Shown: positions 10,030-21,525, numbered from the stretch's first letter. The stretch: DNA of 64,000 nucleotides from Phallusia mammillata (GCA_003260075.1 QLIY01000079.1:204640-268639), one strand, 5' to 3'. Notes: generated from the letters alone by a model not told the origin. Numbers and translations: made by a program.

Positions 10030-10981
10030 TACGGCGTTTCCTTCAGTATTGACAGATTAAATTGTGGCACCTAACATGTTTTGACTTATGTATGAAGTTT
10101 GGATGCAATATACATTCCTTGTTAAATTTAAAACCAACAACTTGGGACGAAAGTGTGATTTTTATTTGTTCAGTTTAAATTTTACACATAAAATTGCTGC
10201 AGGATTCACAATCCACATATTTCGGCTGATTCTTGTTGTTTTGTTTGCAATTCCAAAACCAAACCATCATATTTGTGGTGTTTCAATTTGTAAATGGCTG
10301 TGGCAATAAGCTTTAATTTATTGATGCCAAAGAGAAACGTAGAGGAAATGTAATGTTGTCACAATACAAACATTACGATAAGTTCCCTACATACAAGCAC
10401 TGGCGGTTTTGTTTTTGGTCAGGATCTTGTAGCATAACGAATTTCTACCTTGTATGCCAGAGTAGTTTTATGTTAAAATTTACCGAGCAAGACTTAACAA
10501 CTAACACTGAAAGCGAAACAAAACAGCATTGTAATCTTTTAGTGCTTAAACTTGCTGCCTTGCTTCAGCTACAACCAGGATTATTAACTTGACAAACGCA
10601 CAACTTCTGGCAAGTAGAGATTTAAACAAGAATCGAGTTAATCTCGGAGACAAGCGTGACACCCCTAATCTCTAAACCCCGGTAGGTCGCGGACCTATTT
10701 GGAGCCTCCGTAGCCTCACTTCTAACCCCATGGGTTAAATGTGAAACGCATCCCGGTTGGAACTTCTCGCGTTGTTTGTTTAGAGTCAAGAACCGTAGGG
10801 GGCAATTACTGGGGGTGATATTGAGGGGGAGGGGTTGTAAGGCGAACAAGTGAAAGTTAATACAAGAGCAACGGGGTGGTCGTGGGTAAAAAAGTAGGGT
10901 GAAAAAAAACTGGGGTGTCCGCAAATACTTTCACCCCTAATCCGTCTAAACTGGCTCGTCGCTGTCCGGGCGTCATCGACA

Positions 10982-11050
<69 letters not shown>
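10982..11050 (+). repeat. Poly-G tract, 69 nt
   Basis: An uninterrupted G run inside a locally GC-rich block (about 10.65-11.2 kb). The flanks are not duplicated. ORFs through it encode only poly-Pro or poly-Gly. Confidence 0.9.
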
Positions 11051-11531
11051 CGATCTCGGTAACCAATCCCCGCGTGGCAAATGCGACGGAGAAGCTGTAG
11101 CGAGTGACGATTGATCAAACCGACCCAGGACCGAGCGAGGTCCTTTTATGGCGCCCGTTTGCGCTACGACGGCCAGGAATCTCTCGGTTTTTGAGCCAAA
11201 GCAGATCATAGTCGGTTTTTGCGTCTCCCCCCAGCTTTAACAATGTAAACATTAATCTTGCCCCGGCGTTAACGCGAAGTTCGTCCGGCTCTTGTTTGCG
11301 ATATTCGAGACTTCAAAGAGATTTATTTTTCTTGTAGATATCATTCGGTGACACTTTGCTAAGATTCAAAGTGATTTGAGCCTGCACAAAAAATTTGACT
11401 CCCAAATTGTTCAAGGACCAAATTGTTGGTGATTGAAATCTTAAACAGCATTGATTCTAAACATGATGGTTTGCTTAACTTCGAAAAATTAATCTGTTCG
11501 TTTAAAACCAATAAGCACATAAATGGTATAT

Positions 11532-11656
11532 AAGCTATTGCTGCCAGGCATAATATCAAGTTTGTAGAGTTCTTCTGGTCAATGAAATTTTATTCCGACG
11601 TCTCGACGTCCTTATACAGGTCGTCTTCATCAGGGTAAATAACACTGAATGCGACT
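11532..11656 (-). mobile_element. Short retroposon, 125 bp, with 15-bp target duplication
   Basis: The perfect 15-bp direct repeat ACATAAATGGTATAT flanks it at 11517-11531 and 11657-11671. The body on the minus strand ends CTTGATATTATGCCTGGCAGC then AATAGCTT. The same ending closes the elements at 19189-19322 and 22062-22160. A variable 12-15 bp duplication is the signature of target-primed reverse transcription (LINE or SINE type). Confidence 0.85.
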
Positions 11657-11713
11657 ACATAAATGGTATATGGCATAAAATACAAAGGCATCAAGCTAAT
11701 AAATGATAATTAA

Positions 11714-11740
11714 GTTGCAGACAGTGCTCACTGTTTCGAC
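11714..11740 (-). repeat. Inverted partial copy of the hammerhead repeat
   Basis: On the minus strand it reads GTCGAAACAGTGAGCACTGTC then TGCAAC, matching the second half (GAA, stem III, cleavage triplet) of the ribozyme motif that starts 12 bp further on the plus strand. The CTGATGA half is absent. Confidence 0.6.
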
Positions 11741-11751
11741 TTATATTTTGT

Positions 11752-11820
11752 CACCAGCTGCACTGATGAGACCTTATAGGTCGAAACAGAAACAGATGCA
11801 CTGTCTGAGGCTTACTTGGT
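11752..11820 (+). ncRNA. Candidate type I hammerhead ribozyme within a repeat
   Basis: All conserved core parts are present in order. CTGATGA is at 11763-11769. A 5-bp stem II (GACCT/AGGTC, with the canonical first G-C pair) closes a 3-nt loop at 11770-11782. GAA is at 11783-11785. Stem III is ACAG (11786-11789) with CTGT (11801-11804). The GTC cleavage triplet is 11803-11805. Stem I pairs GCTGCA (11757-11762) with TGAGGC (11806-11811), with one mismatch, and resumes as ACC/GGT after an internal loop, as in natural hammerheads whose stem I and II loops touch. The predicted cut is after 11805. Related copies at about 1436-1495 and 20505-20565 have decayed cores. Type I hammerheads occur in animal repeats and retrozymes. 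Activity is inferred only. Confidence 0.65.
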
Positions 11821-11995
11821 ATATGACATGTTCGCATTTCCCATTTCAATGAAATTAGCTTTGGACAAAAGCTGTTGGTCCAATACTTGCGCGTCAGTAA
11901 CAATTAAAGCAGTCAGCTTGTCGTTAAGGCAAGTTTCCAGTTTTGAAAGACATGCAACTCTATACATGGGCTGTGCAGTATTTTACGAGCCAATT

Positions 11996-12370
11996 TGCCT
12001 TGTTCAATATCTATAGCTGATAAATTCTTGGTATAATATCAACTGCGTTCATTTTACTTGGCAACATTAGAATTATCAGTTGACCAACGTCAAGAAATGC
12101 GATATTTACGTAAATTCACTCAGAATAGATTCAACCAGTTGATAACAAAGTTGTCAAAATTTCGGGCAGAAGTGATGGGGGGGGGGGATTTGTCTTGTAC
12201 AACATCTATAGCTGATAAATTCTTGGTATAATATCAACTGCATTCATTTTACTTGGCAACAGTAGAATTATCAGTTGAACAACGTCAAGAAATGCGATAT
12301 TTACGTAAATTTACTCCGGATAGATTCAACCAGCTGATAAAAAGTTGTCAAAATTTCGGGCAGATGTGAT
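11996..12370 (+). repeat. Direct copies flanking an 11-G run
   Basis: Copy 1 is about 11996-12176 and copy 2 about 12189-12370, with G at 12177-12187. Several single-base differences and short indels separate the two, as expected of alleles in a highly polymorphic species. Confidence 0.85.
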
Positions 12371-12450
12371 TGATGTGATGTTAATAGGATTAGGGCACAC
12401 CAAAATATTTGTGGCATGAACACTGTTTTGTACAAGGGTGCAAAAAATCG

Positions 12451-12475
12451 GTGACCTTGGAGGATTGAAGGTCAC
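12451..12475. promoter_or_regulatory. Perfect everted repeat of nuclear-receptor half sites
   Basis: GTGACCTT, nine bases, AAGGTCAC: a perfect 8-bp inverted pair carrying two AGGTCA half sites in everted orientation. Some RXR/RAR-type receptors bind everted repeats. No gene start is close, so this may be chance. Confidence 0.25.
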
Positions 12476-12500
12476 AATGAAGTGAAACAAATATATTTTT

Positions 12501-12738
12501 CGCAAAGGTAAAATGGGTTCAGGTTACCGTGTTAAACATACTAAGTATGAATACGTTTGCAACTAATTTACAGGCATTTCAAAAACAACAGAATAGTACT
12601 TTCTGTAGGTTAGGGGGGGGGGATATCGCAAAGGTAAAATGGGTTCAGGTTACCGTGTTAAACATACCAAGTATGAATACGTTTGCACCCAATTTACAGG
12701 CATTTCAAAAACAACAGAATAGTACTTTCTGTAGGTTA
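12501..12738 (+). repeat. Direct copies flanking a 10-G run
   Basis: Copy 1 is 12501-12612 and copy 2 is 12627-12738, with G at 12613-12622. They differ at only a few positions. Confidence 0.85.
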
Positions 12739-14609
12739 AAGATAAAATTTGCGCAACCCCGAAATTTGTCATCATAAAAATGTCCTAGATTTTGAAGAAA
12801 AATATATTTTTATCTGATCAATCTAGCCTTATATACGTCACAAGCGTAGGTTGTGATGTAACAAGCAGACCAAAAACTTGCCGTAGTTTACAAAGTGGAA
12901 CAGTTGCTTTCAATGCATGTCCGTATTTGGAGTAGCTGCACTGATTGCATTCCGGTCCGCGGGCAGTCAAAACAATACGATGAAGTGAGGTGAGGTTGAC
13001 AAGGACAGTCAACAGTTGAGAGTCAAATTATCAAAACAACGCCGCCCGTGGGACGCCTCATTACCGCGGCCGACTAGAACAGAAAGTCGGGATCCTAAAA
13101 ACTTTGTAAAATAATTTGTCGAGGAGTGTTTGTGGCCAGGTTTACATAGCGGTTCCATAAAGGTACACCATGTATTCAATGGTAATGAACATTGAGAAAC
13201 TGTTAGTGGTGGAGCTGATGGTTTAAAGTTGAGCATTTCTATTAGCATGTAAGAGGTAAAACTTGCTTGGTTGTTCATTGTAAATGTCATTTGACAAGCT
13301 TGTTCGGACTTGCTAGGGTGTATGCAACAAGCGATACATGTGTAATAGTTAACTGTGCAAGGATTGTTTGGAAACCTAGATCAAGTTTAAAAGCGTTTGG
13401 AATTCTGCTTAGGGCGTGCAAAGCATGGCTGGTGAAAAAACGATACAACGATTGCGCGAAGAACTTCTGGCGCACATATAAGCGCTACAGTTGATTGCAT
13501 GAAGCTCGTTTGGCAACCCGCTCTATGTGTAATTACAAGGCGAAACAGTTGAAAGCGTAAAGCTTGCTACGTGCACTGGTCATTTACCAACGTTTCATCG
13601 TTATGCAGGAGGCAGAATTCATGTCCATGTTGCAATACGGTCTCACAACGCCTCATGTGGCGAGTTGTAGTTTGTTGTGTGAAGGTATTCTGTCAATTTT
13701 GCAAGCTATGTGTGAGAGAATTTGATAACAAAACGGATTTTCGGTCGCAGGTACAATTGTCAAGATATCGTTTGTGTGTGTACAAATGGGTCAACTTAGG
13801 AGCTTGAATGCCAAAATTGTGGGACGTTCACAAAAGTTAAATAAGACAGCAGCCGTTTGGCACAGTGTTTTCGAAAAACATTGTGCATTAAGAACAAAAT
13901 TGTTTCGTGAAAAAAAATACTTGTAGGTTGTACAAAACATAAAATGCCCTAGATGTAAATATGTAGATGTAAGACAGACTGAATAACGAAAATAATATTA
14001 ACTTACGGTCAATGACCTTGTCTAGCTTTTTTTTTTATCTGAAGTCATGGTAACTAAATATTTGACGTTTTAATGGGATTTTAATAATTGCTTCAGGGCT
14101 AATCTTGCAAGTGTTTTATCTTGTATCATATAATGGCGAAAAATCTTTTAAAATCGGAAGTAACAGATCGTGATTGCTGAGATCGGAACAACGACCGACA
14201 TTTGCCGAAGTTAGAGCGTTTTTTCCCCGGTGTAAGATTGCTTTTTTCACAGCGTCGCGCAAATCGCGTAACCGTCATTGTCGCAACAGTCTCTATGCCC
14301 CATTGTGACGAAGTTGAAACATTCCGATGTGATCTGTCGGAAAGAACAGTCCAAAGCGGTTAAAACCCGTGTCCGGCGAGCATAGACAATTATCAACATA
14401 CTCAGCTGCATTGGATTACGCAAAATTCGTTTTTTGAGAGAAGCGAAATCATTTTGCACCCGTGCGTAGGAAAGTCGCAAAACATGACGTCTAGACGCGC
14501 GTTACTTTCGCTTGAGCAGGCAGGACTGGTCCGGTAGTTTAGCTCCGGGTTCGGTTCGGGTTTGACAGAGAGAGAGCCTTGTTGCAGAGACTTGAGATTA
14601 TGCTTGTTG
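12739..14609. other. Noncoding stretch, no gene supported
   Basis: Only short ORFs without recognisable domains. I see no repeat structure beyond simple AT-rich sequence. Confidence 0.4.
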
Positions 14610-14900
14610 ACCGGAGCGTAAATGCTGAAGAGGAATTTTGTGATTGTTTGTTTGTTGTTATTGTTTTGTTTTTCTTGAGATTTTTGTTTTGAAAGCTAAA
14701 CCCGCTGCACGCAGGCTGAGGTAAAGTTTGTAATTAGCCTTTGTTCATTGGGGGGGGGGACCGGAGCGTAAATGCTGAAGAGGAATTTTGTGATTGTTTG
14801 TTTGTTTGTTGTTGTTGTGTTTTTCTTGAGATTTTTGTTTTGAAAGCTAAAGCCGCTGCACGCAGGCTGAGGTAAAGTTTGTAATTAGCCTTTGTTCATT
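14610..14900 (+). repeat. Direct copies flanking a 10-G run
   Basis: Copy 1 is 14610-14749 and copy 2 is 14760-14900, with G at 14750-14759. Both begin ACCGGAGCGTAAATG and end TTTGTTCATT. A TTGT microsatellite inside them differs in length. Confidence 0.88.
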
Positions 14901-15886
14901 TGCAAGTTTTGCGTAACTGTCTATTTGCATCAACAACAACAAAACGCCAACCTGACCTAGTAGCGAAAGTTTTTTTTTTTCGTTGTTTATATAGTCGGAA
15001 GCATTTCTGAGAAAATCCTACGCACATTAAATCGTTAATTCAAATTTTATTTACCAAATTCTAGTTTACGTTTTTTTGCCTCACAAAAGAATCTGCGACT
15101 TTTTTAATTGACCTTAAACGGGTCGCAAAGAAAAATAACAATTTCGCAAGACAAGTGCGAACACTCTAGAGTCGCGTTATTGTTTATGTAGGCGCCAAAA
15201 ATTCGAGATCAGCGTCGCCGTTGATTACAGCGAGAGTTTTAATTGAGAAACTGTCGCACTCTCTCTTCGTCGCCATTTTGCGCCGTAATCGTATTTTGCG
15301 TGGGAACTGTCTGGTGTTGTCGCTCAGTGAACTTGGGTGACAAAAACCCAAACAGGATTTAAAGTTTAACAAGGGTTTCTAGTTTTGTTTATTTTAAAAC
15401 CAAAATGTAAACAATCATTCTTATGTGAAGCTTGGCGAAAGCAAAAATCTATTGATTGGCTATATTTGTATTTTTTGTGGTTGTGTGTGTAATTTACATT
15501 ACTATTTAGTTTAATTATTTTCGCTACAAAGGGAACTATCTTATTGGTAAACAAATTGAAAGAGATTTGTTAAAAACGTTTTGTTGATATTTTAACATTT
15601 TATTGCGATTAATGAAAAAATGGACGAGCATGGCAGTGAATTGTAAATACCTATAAAAATTATGTAAACAGTTTAAGCAGTTGCCCACAAATAAATCCTT
15701 GCACACGCGATCGCTTACAGCTTGGAATGTTGATCTAAAAACACATTTGCAGCGTTGCAAACGAACGTCAAACTGTAAGGTTTTGTGCGCCACGAAGCAG
15801 TTGCCTTTTGCGCCGGTTTTATGAGTGTTAAAAGTGTTTCGATTAGTAAATATTTTATGAAAGGGTGTTTGGGTACGTATGTGTTG

Positions 15887-16195
15887 CTAAAAATATTTAA
15901 ATAAAGTCGTTTGTTCAGATTTTAAAGTTTTTAACGTCTTGAAATGGACAATCGGTTACAAAATAATTGCTTAAAATATTTTACTACGCTTCGAAGAATA
16001 GGCTACCGAAGAAACTGGCTACTAGAAGTGGTGTGACAAGNCTAAAAATATTTAAATAAAGTCGTTTGTTCAGATTTTAAAGTTTTTAACGTCTTGAAAT
16101 GGACAATCGGTTACAAAATAATTGCTTAAAATATTTTACTACGCTTCGAAGAATAGGCTACCGAAGAAACTTGCTACTAGAAGTGGTGTGACAAG
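15887..16195 (+). repeat. Direct copies flanking a single n
   Basis: Copy 1 is 15887-16040 and copy 2 is 16042-16195. Both begin CTAAAAATATTTAAATAAAG and end GTGGTGTGACAAG. The n at 16041 marks an assembly join. Confidence 0.88.
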
Positions 16196-16884
16196 GTTTA
16201 GTGGTATACCGTGTTTAGATTTTAAGCTTTGCTTTTACAAAAATACTTTTGCACAATCGCTAAATTTGTATGTTGCTAAAAACGTCTTTAATTTTACCTT
16301 ACAAAGTACAAGTGGTGTGACAAGGTTTAGTGGTGCAAGTAGAGTTGGCATTTCGCAGTCTCTCTCCTCCCAAAGGTCCCGACACTCGATGTAAACTTCG
16401 CCTGGACGCTTCACAATGAAATCGCTGTTGAAATAGAACAGGCGAGCTAACCAGGAATTTATCCGATTATCGAACTAAGCGTGACCACTCTATCAATTCG
16501 TCACCCACCCTTTGTAAACTGTGACCAATTTAACCCTAACCTTTCATTTTCCCCACTAAGTTACATAAATGCCGATAAAGAGATAAACTATTCTTGACAA
16601 TGAATTGAGGCTTGTTATGTCATTGTGAGATTGATGCTGTAATAATGCATTTCCGATTTCTGTGGCAAATTTAATGGTGGATTTTTCTTTTTTTGTAAAC
16701 TGATTCATAAAATTATCGAGTAAAATAAAACATATGAATCAATATACTTGTGTAAACCATTTTTCTAAACAATATTTCTGACAAATAACAAAATGATATA
16801 AACAGTTTTTTTTTTGTAAAAACAGCTTTGAGTTGATTTTGTTTTGTGATTTTATTTCACAATCAGCGTTTGTAGGTGTCTGAG

Positions 16885-17165
16885 GAATTTGTTGGTTATA
16901 ACAAGCTTAAACATTTATGTGGGAACAATATTTAAACTTGGGTATACATTGTTTGGTTTAAAATCGGTTTTACAATTTTTTTTTGAACAAATTTTGTTGT
17001 TGTTTTAAACCAGCAATGTAATTTAATTTAAGAAATTTGTTGGTTATAACAAGCTTAAACATTTATGTGGGAACAATATTTGAACATGGGTGCACATTGT
17101 TTGGTTGTAAATAAGATTTAAATAAATTTGTTTATTGTTTTGTACCAACAATGTAATTTAATTAA
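16885..17165 (+). repeat. Tandem duplication without a G junction
   Basis: Copy 1 is about 16885-17033 and copy 2 about 17034-17165. Both start AATTTGTTGGTTATAACAAG and run to an AATGTAATTTAATT end. The copies abut directly and are clearly diverged, so this looks like a real, older tandem duplication. Confidence 0.7.
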
Positions 17166-19188
17166 ATTACTAAAATCAATAAAGTTATACATCAACCTTG
17201 AAAAAAGCTTGTATTCTAATAACTCAAATAGAAATATTAAGTCAAACCAAACTTTTTCTGAGCTTAACATGAAAACTGCAATGAGAAATAGATATTGCGG
17301 TATATCGGGATTTTCTTGTCAATGAACGCTCTCTCAAAAAGCAGGTGAATTTGTTCGGTCAAATTTTTGTCACCTGTCCAAAGACGTCAAGAGTCTACAT
17401 TGACCAACAGAGCAAATTGGTGAATCTCTTAAATTTCGTTTGTTTCTTTGGTCAAGAACATCTGCCCGTTTTTAAACTGTGATTGATACCGAGCTTATGC
17501 TGTATTAGCAAAATCACAGTGACCTTGTTTTGAGATGGACACCCGCTAGGAAGGTCTTACTACACAGTGAGACGAATAGCAATTGATAACTTTAATCTGA
17601 CACGTAATCAACGCGCGTAAATGAAATGTTTATTGGCAGCAGAAAAAGAGAAACAAGCCATGCTTATATGCTGTCCAGGTGCATCCAGTAAAATGGTGTT
17701 TAGATTACAAAACCACCAGTCGTGTTCAGTGTCAGCTTAACCTCGCAGCAAGTGAAGTGATAGAAAGGAACCAGTTGTTTTTGGGAAAGTCGTAACATAA
17801 ACTTCCCATGAATAGAATTTTTGTCGATATGGAATGTGGTAAAATTTGTTTAGAGTTTTTTGAAAGAAAAATAAATAAACAAAAAGAAGTTATTACAATT
17901 CAAGTTGATGTGGTGTATTGTGATAATTTAAATAGAGATGGCGCCTTGAAGATAATACTCAATGACAATTGTTTAATTTTGTTTATATTTCTCGTAAAAA
18001 TTAACACACCCTTGACAAATCGTTGTGTGGGAAATAACTTAGTTTTTAATTCAAACTTGAAGTAAAATTGAGGATCCCTACTTTTATGGTTGCAGAAGTT
18101 AACAGCGGTTTTCACACAACTTGTTCAAATGTTCCACTTATGTTTTAAAATTTTTTGTACAAGATTAGGTATCACGTAATCGCCACAGTAAAAAACTGTC
18201 AAATGTTTGTCGAATTAAACTTGCAGAACTGATTGTGTTTGAAGTTTGAACTGAGCAGTATTATGCCCTTAAACTGGTAGCAGGGTTAGTAACGATCCCC
18301 GTTATATGACAAATCATTTCCGTTCTTGCTTTAAACATGTAGAAGTGGTTTGACAAAAACATGAAACAATATCAAAAGGTTTGATTTAACAGAGTAAAGG
18401 TAACCTATGTGGCCTCTCATGTCACTGATAAAGACATGAGCATTTGCCGAAACGTTTGAACAATAAAACATGTCGCTTTATGCTTCTATTTGGGCCGTAT
18501 TTTCATTATTAAATTTATGAACAGATCCGTGTATAGTGTTCCAGAGTAAAAGTAAACATGTTTAAAAACCCGCATTTGAAAGTCAAGTCATACATATAAC
18601 AACCTTTACATTAAACTTTGTTGTTTCACTCAAACACTTTGTAATAGCAAAGCAAGTTTGGTATGAAGCGTTTAGCTTTTAGTTTGGGCGAAACAATGGT
18701 AGAAGAACTCGGAGGAATTTGAGCATTTAAGTCGAGACAATGGCAAATTATATCGCGATCAGCCTCGAATCCCCAATGACCGGACGTAAGCTGTGAGAGC
18801 TGAGACTTCATCGTCGTGATTTTCGTCCGGCCAAGTGTTTAAGACTCATGGGAGTGAGGTCGCCCTCGTCTGGTGTCGGTACGGTCACGTGCTTCGTTGT
18901 GCTTGGTTGGTCACTTGACAGACAGGTGAGGTCGTAGTCGGTAAGAAGATTTCGATACAGAATTTCCAATCGCCAAGTTGTCATAGAAACGAATTTTGTA
19001 AAATACAATGTAATCACGTGATTTCTTGTGTTAAATTAACCGCTTGACAGCGAATAGGTCAAAAACCTGATCAAATGAATCTAGTGATGAGATATTAAAT
19101 GCTCTTTTAAGCTGAAACTTTGTGTTCTGTTAAGGTAAAAGTGGCGTTGTTGGCTTTCATAAAGGTATGTTAGGTCATGTTGTGGGTT
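17166..19188. other. Noncoding stretch, no gene supported
   Basis: Short ORFs only. It contains a CTGATAA...CGAAACGTTTG module at 18424-18469 and otherwise no structure I can assign. Confidence 0.4.
18424..18469 (+). repeat. CTGATAA...CGAAACGTTTG...AATAAAA module
   Basis: CTGATAAAGACATGAG is followed by CCGAAACGTTTGAACAATAA. It has the same layout as the minus-strand module at 8643-8685. It resembles retroelement termini seen in many animals, but the class is not settled here. Confidence 0.35.
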
Positions 19189-19322
19189 TATAAAGCTCTT
19201 CTTCCGTCCTATACGGGTCGCCTTCATCGGGGGTAAATAACACTGAATGCGACGAAACGTCAGAATAAAAATACCAGAAGAGTTCCATAGACTTGATATA
19301 ATGTCTGGCAACAATAGCTTTT
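19189..19322 (+). mobile_element. Short retroposon, 134 bp, with 12-bp target duplication
   Basis: ATGTTGTGGGTT flanks it at 19177-19188 and 19323-19334. The body contains GGTAAATAACACTGAATGCG, then CGAAACGTCAGAATAAAA, and ends CTTGATATAATGTCTGGCAA then CAATAGCTTTT. It is the same family as 11532-11656 and 22062-22160. Confidence 0.85.
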
Positions 19323-19654
19323 ATGTTGTGGGTTGTTTGACATTTACCACATAAACATTACAATTGTTCTCGTTTTGTCACATGACGTGTCACGCATGAG
19401 TGCCCGTCTGACGGACAGCTGGTTCATGGTCAGTAGGGTTTGCAGCAATTACGACAAATTTGCGTAATTAATAGGTCAGGCGGGTGGATATTGGCAGGAT
19501 AGTCGGAGTGCTGCGGCGTGCCAGCCACGACAAATGGTGTTTAGGCGAGTCAAGCTACGAATCGAGGTCGTCATTTCCTCAAGTTCGAGACTCAACGTAG
19601 ATTCATCGCTGGAATCCTTGAGAAGTTACGTCATTAGGGGTTATGTTTGGTCGT

Positions 19655-19760
19655 TACTTGGGGTTATTCTGGGTCGTTACTGGGGGGGTTATGGTNTGGG
19701 GGGGGGTAGTTACGTCATCGAGGGGGTCCTGACGTAGTTACGTCATCGAGGGGTTAGGCT
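19655..19760 (+). repeat. G-rich short repeats around an n
   Basis: GGTCGTTACT occurs twice and GTAGTTACGTCATCGAGGGG twice, around an n at 19696 and G runs of 7-8. This is probably a locally misassembled minisatellite. Confidence 0.5.
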
Positions 19761-20275
19761 AAGTTCGTTTTAGCAAGGTGTCTTCAATATGGGACTCCTT
19801 ATTTTGTTTTTTTCCTAAGGGCTCTGTTTTTGGCGATTTGCAGAATATGAAGGTAAATTAATGTGCGTTGTGCGCTAAGAATGCCCTCTTCCGCCTCTAG
19901 TGTCCAACCTTGTCGATCAAGTGAAAACTTTTGTCTCAAAATGCACAGAAACGGTCGTGTTGATTATTGAACGCAATACTAAACCACTCACGAAAGCACA
20001 ATTACCATCTCAATAGCTTGCAAAGCAACATTCAACTTCAACAACGACCCTTAAAGAAAACCAGAAGATTTTGTAATAAATTAAAACAAAAAACTTACCT
20101 AAATTTGCATAAATTTAAAATGGCGGACTTGTATTATGGAAGCAATTGAACACTCTGCAGTGAGTTAATGAGAAACAGTTCAAATATTGGCATCGCTTTA
20201 CGTAAACCTGCAATCATTGTCATAATGAATATGATGAGAGATTGCGTGTGATTCGGTCTTCGCCACACCTTTACA

Positions 20276-20301
20276 GGGGGGGGGGGGGGGGGGGGGGGGG
20301 G
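20276..20301 (+). repeat. Poly-G tract, 26 nt
   Basis: A G homopolymer after CACCTTTACA. The flanks are not duplicated. Confidence 0.85.
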
Positions 20302-20504
20302 ATACTCTGCTTGGTTGGTTAAATATTTAACTTTAAAGGGGATTTACGCACATTTCTTGCGTGCGTGTATGAAGCAACTATCTGTAACGTTTCAAGCAGG
20401 TCAATATTTCACGGAAAGTTTTCAGAGTAATTTGTGAATAAAATGTATTCAAGCATACAACCAACAGCTTATCGACCTTCCGACCATTTGTTTGATGTCT
20501 TGTG

Positions 20505-20565
20505 ACCAGATGCACTAATAGGCCTGTTTAGGTCGAAACATATATGCACTGTCTGCACCTTACTT
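20505..20565 (+). repeat. Decayed copy of the hammerhead-bearing repeat
   Basis: It contains CCAGATGCA, then CTAATAG in place of CTGATGA, then AGGTCGAAAC and GCACTGTCTGCACC. The stem II, stem III, GTC and stem I positions can still be traced, but the catalytic box is mutated. Confidence 0.6.
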
Positions 20566-21525
20566 AACATTGATGGGATTGGTGTTTTTATACTGTTGCT
20601 TGTCTTAAGCGTAAATGAAGCATGTGAATATGTGGGAAACATTTTTTTCGAAAAAGGGGAATGCTTGAAGTATTGCTCTGTTTACTAATTACGTGAAGCA
20701 TACATTTTTTTCACTCCAGTTTTTTCTTAATGTTTTGTCGCGGAACTTGTCCTTGCGGTTTTGCCATGTTTAGTGCACGAATTTTGACAAAGCTTACACA
20801 ACTGGTAGATATGGTGTTAAAGCTGTTTGAAAAAGCATTCGCTTTGCAACACAATGTTCTTGAATCTATATCTTCCCAAGCAAGTGATAAAATGTCACTT
20901 TGAAGGTGGCATCCTTTTTTCGATTCATATTTTTTCACCCAGTTCTCCTTTAAGCTTTAGTCAATGTCTGGTCTGGATATAGACCTGGTGAAAATCACAG
21001 GTTTTGCCTGGCACGAGTCTCAAACACCTGCCGTAATTATCCACAAATGTCCACAAATCCATGAGATTATGCCTTCAAAGAACCCTTTATGCCTTCAAAG
21101 AAGTATTCAGGTGTCAGAAATAGGATTTTTTATAGTAACCTGCACGTTAGTATCCATTTTTTATCAGTTTTATAATTACGCGGAAAACTATGCCTAAATT
21201 ATGTTGCAAAGATTTAAAATTAAAAACTGATTGGTTGGTGTTTTAAATGGAATTTAGGAAGCGGATTTAATCATATAGAATACTTTGTGCGGTGTTTCCA
21301 ATTACAAAATATTTTATCTTTGGAGACGCTGTAAGCTGTAGTAGTTTTTCGTGCTGTATTTTTTTTAAACACTGCATCTCTGCGAAAACCCAATCCGCTC
21401 GTGGAGAAGAGAAACCGAAAAACCCAGCGCAACAAGCGATCAATTTAAACTCGCGTCGCACAAAAGCGTTCACGACAAGTCGCCCTGTTTGCGGAACTCG
21501 AACCTCTGCTAACGTCATGGGGTAT
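20566..21525. other. Noncoding stretch, no gene supported
   Basis: ORFs of about 75 codons occur on both strands without a recognisable domain. GC content rises towards the poly-G tract. Confidence 0.4.

Larger units (their letters stand above)
8691..10981. other. Noncoding stretch, no gene supported
   Basis: ORFs up to about 120 codons occur, but none shows a domain, a splice pattern or homology I recognise. It contains a CRE-like cluster and one assembly-type duplication. Confidence 0.45.

Noticed and set aside
10786-11209. Overlapping ORFs with long poly-Pro or poly-Gly at the 69-nt G tract
   Set aside because: They exist only because a homopolymer has no stop codon in any frame. The flanking residues match no family, and the same happens at the other long G tracts (21267-21734, 31749-32056).
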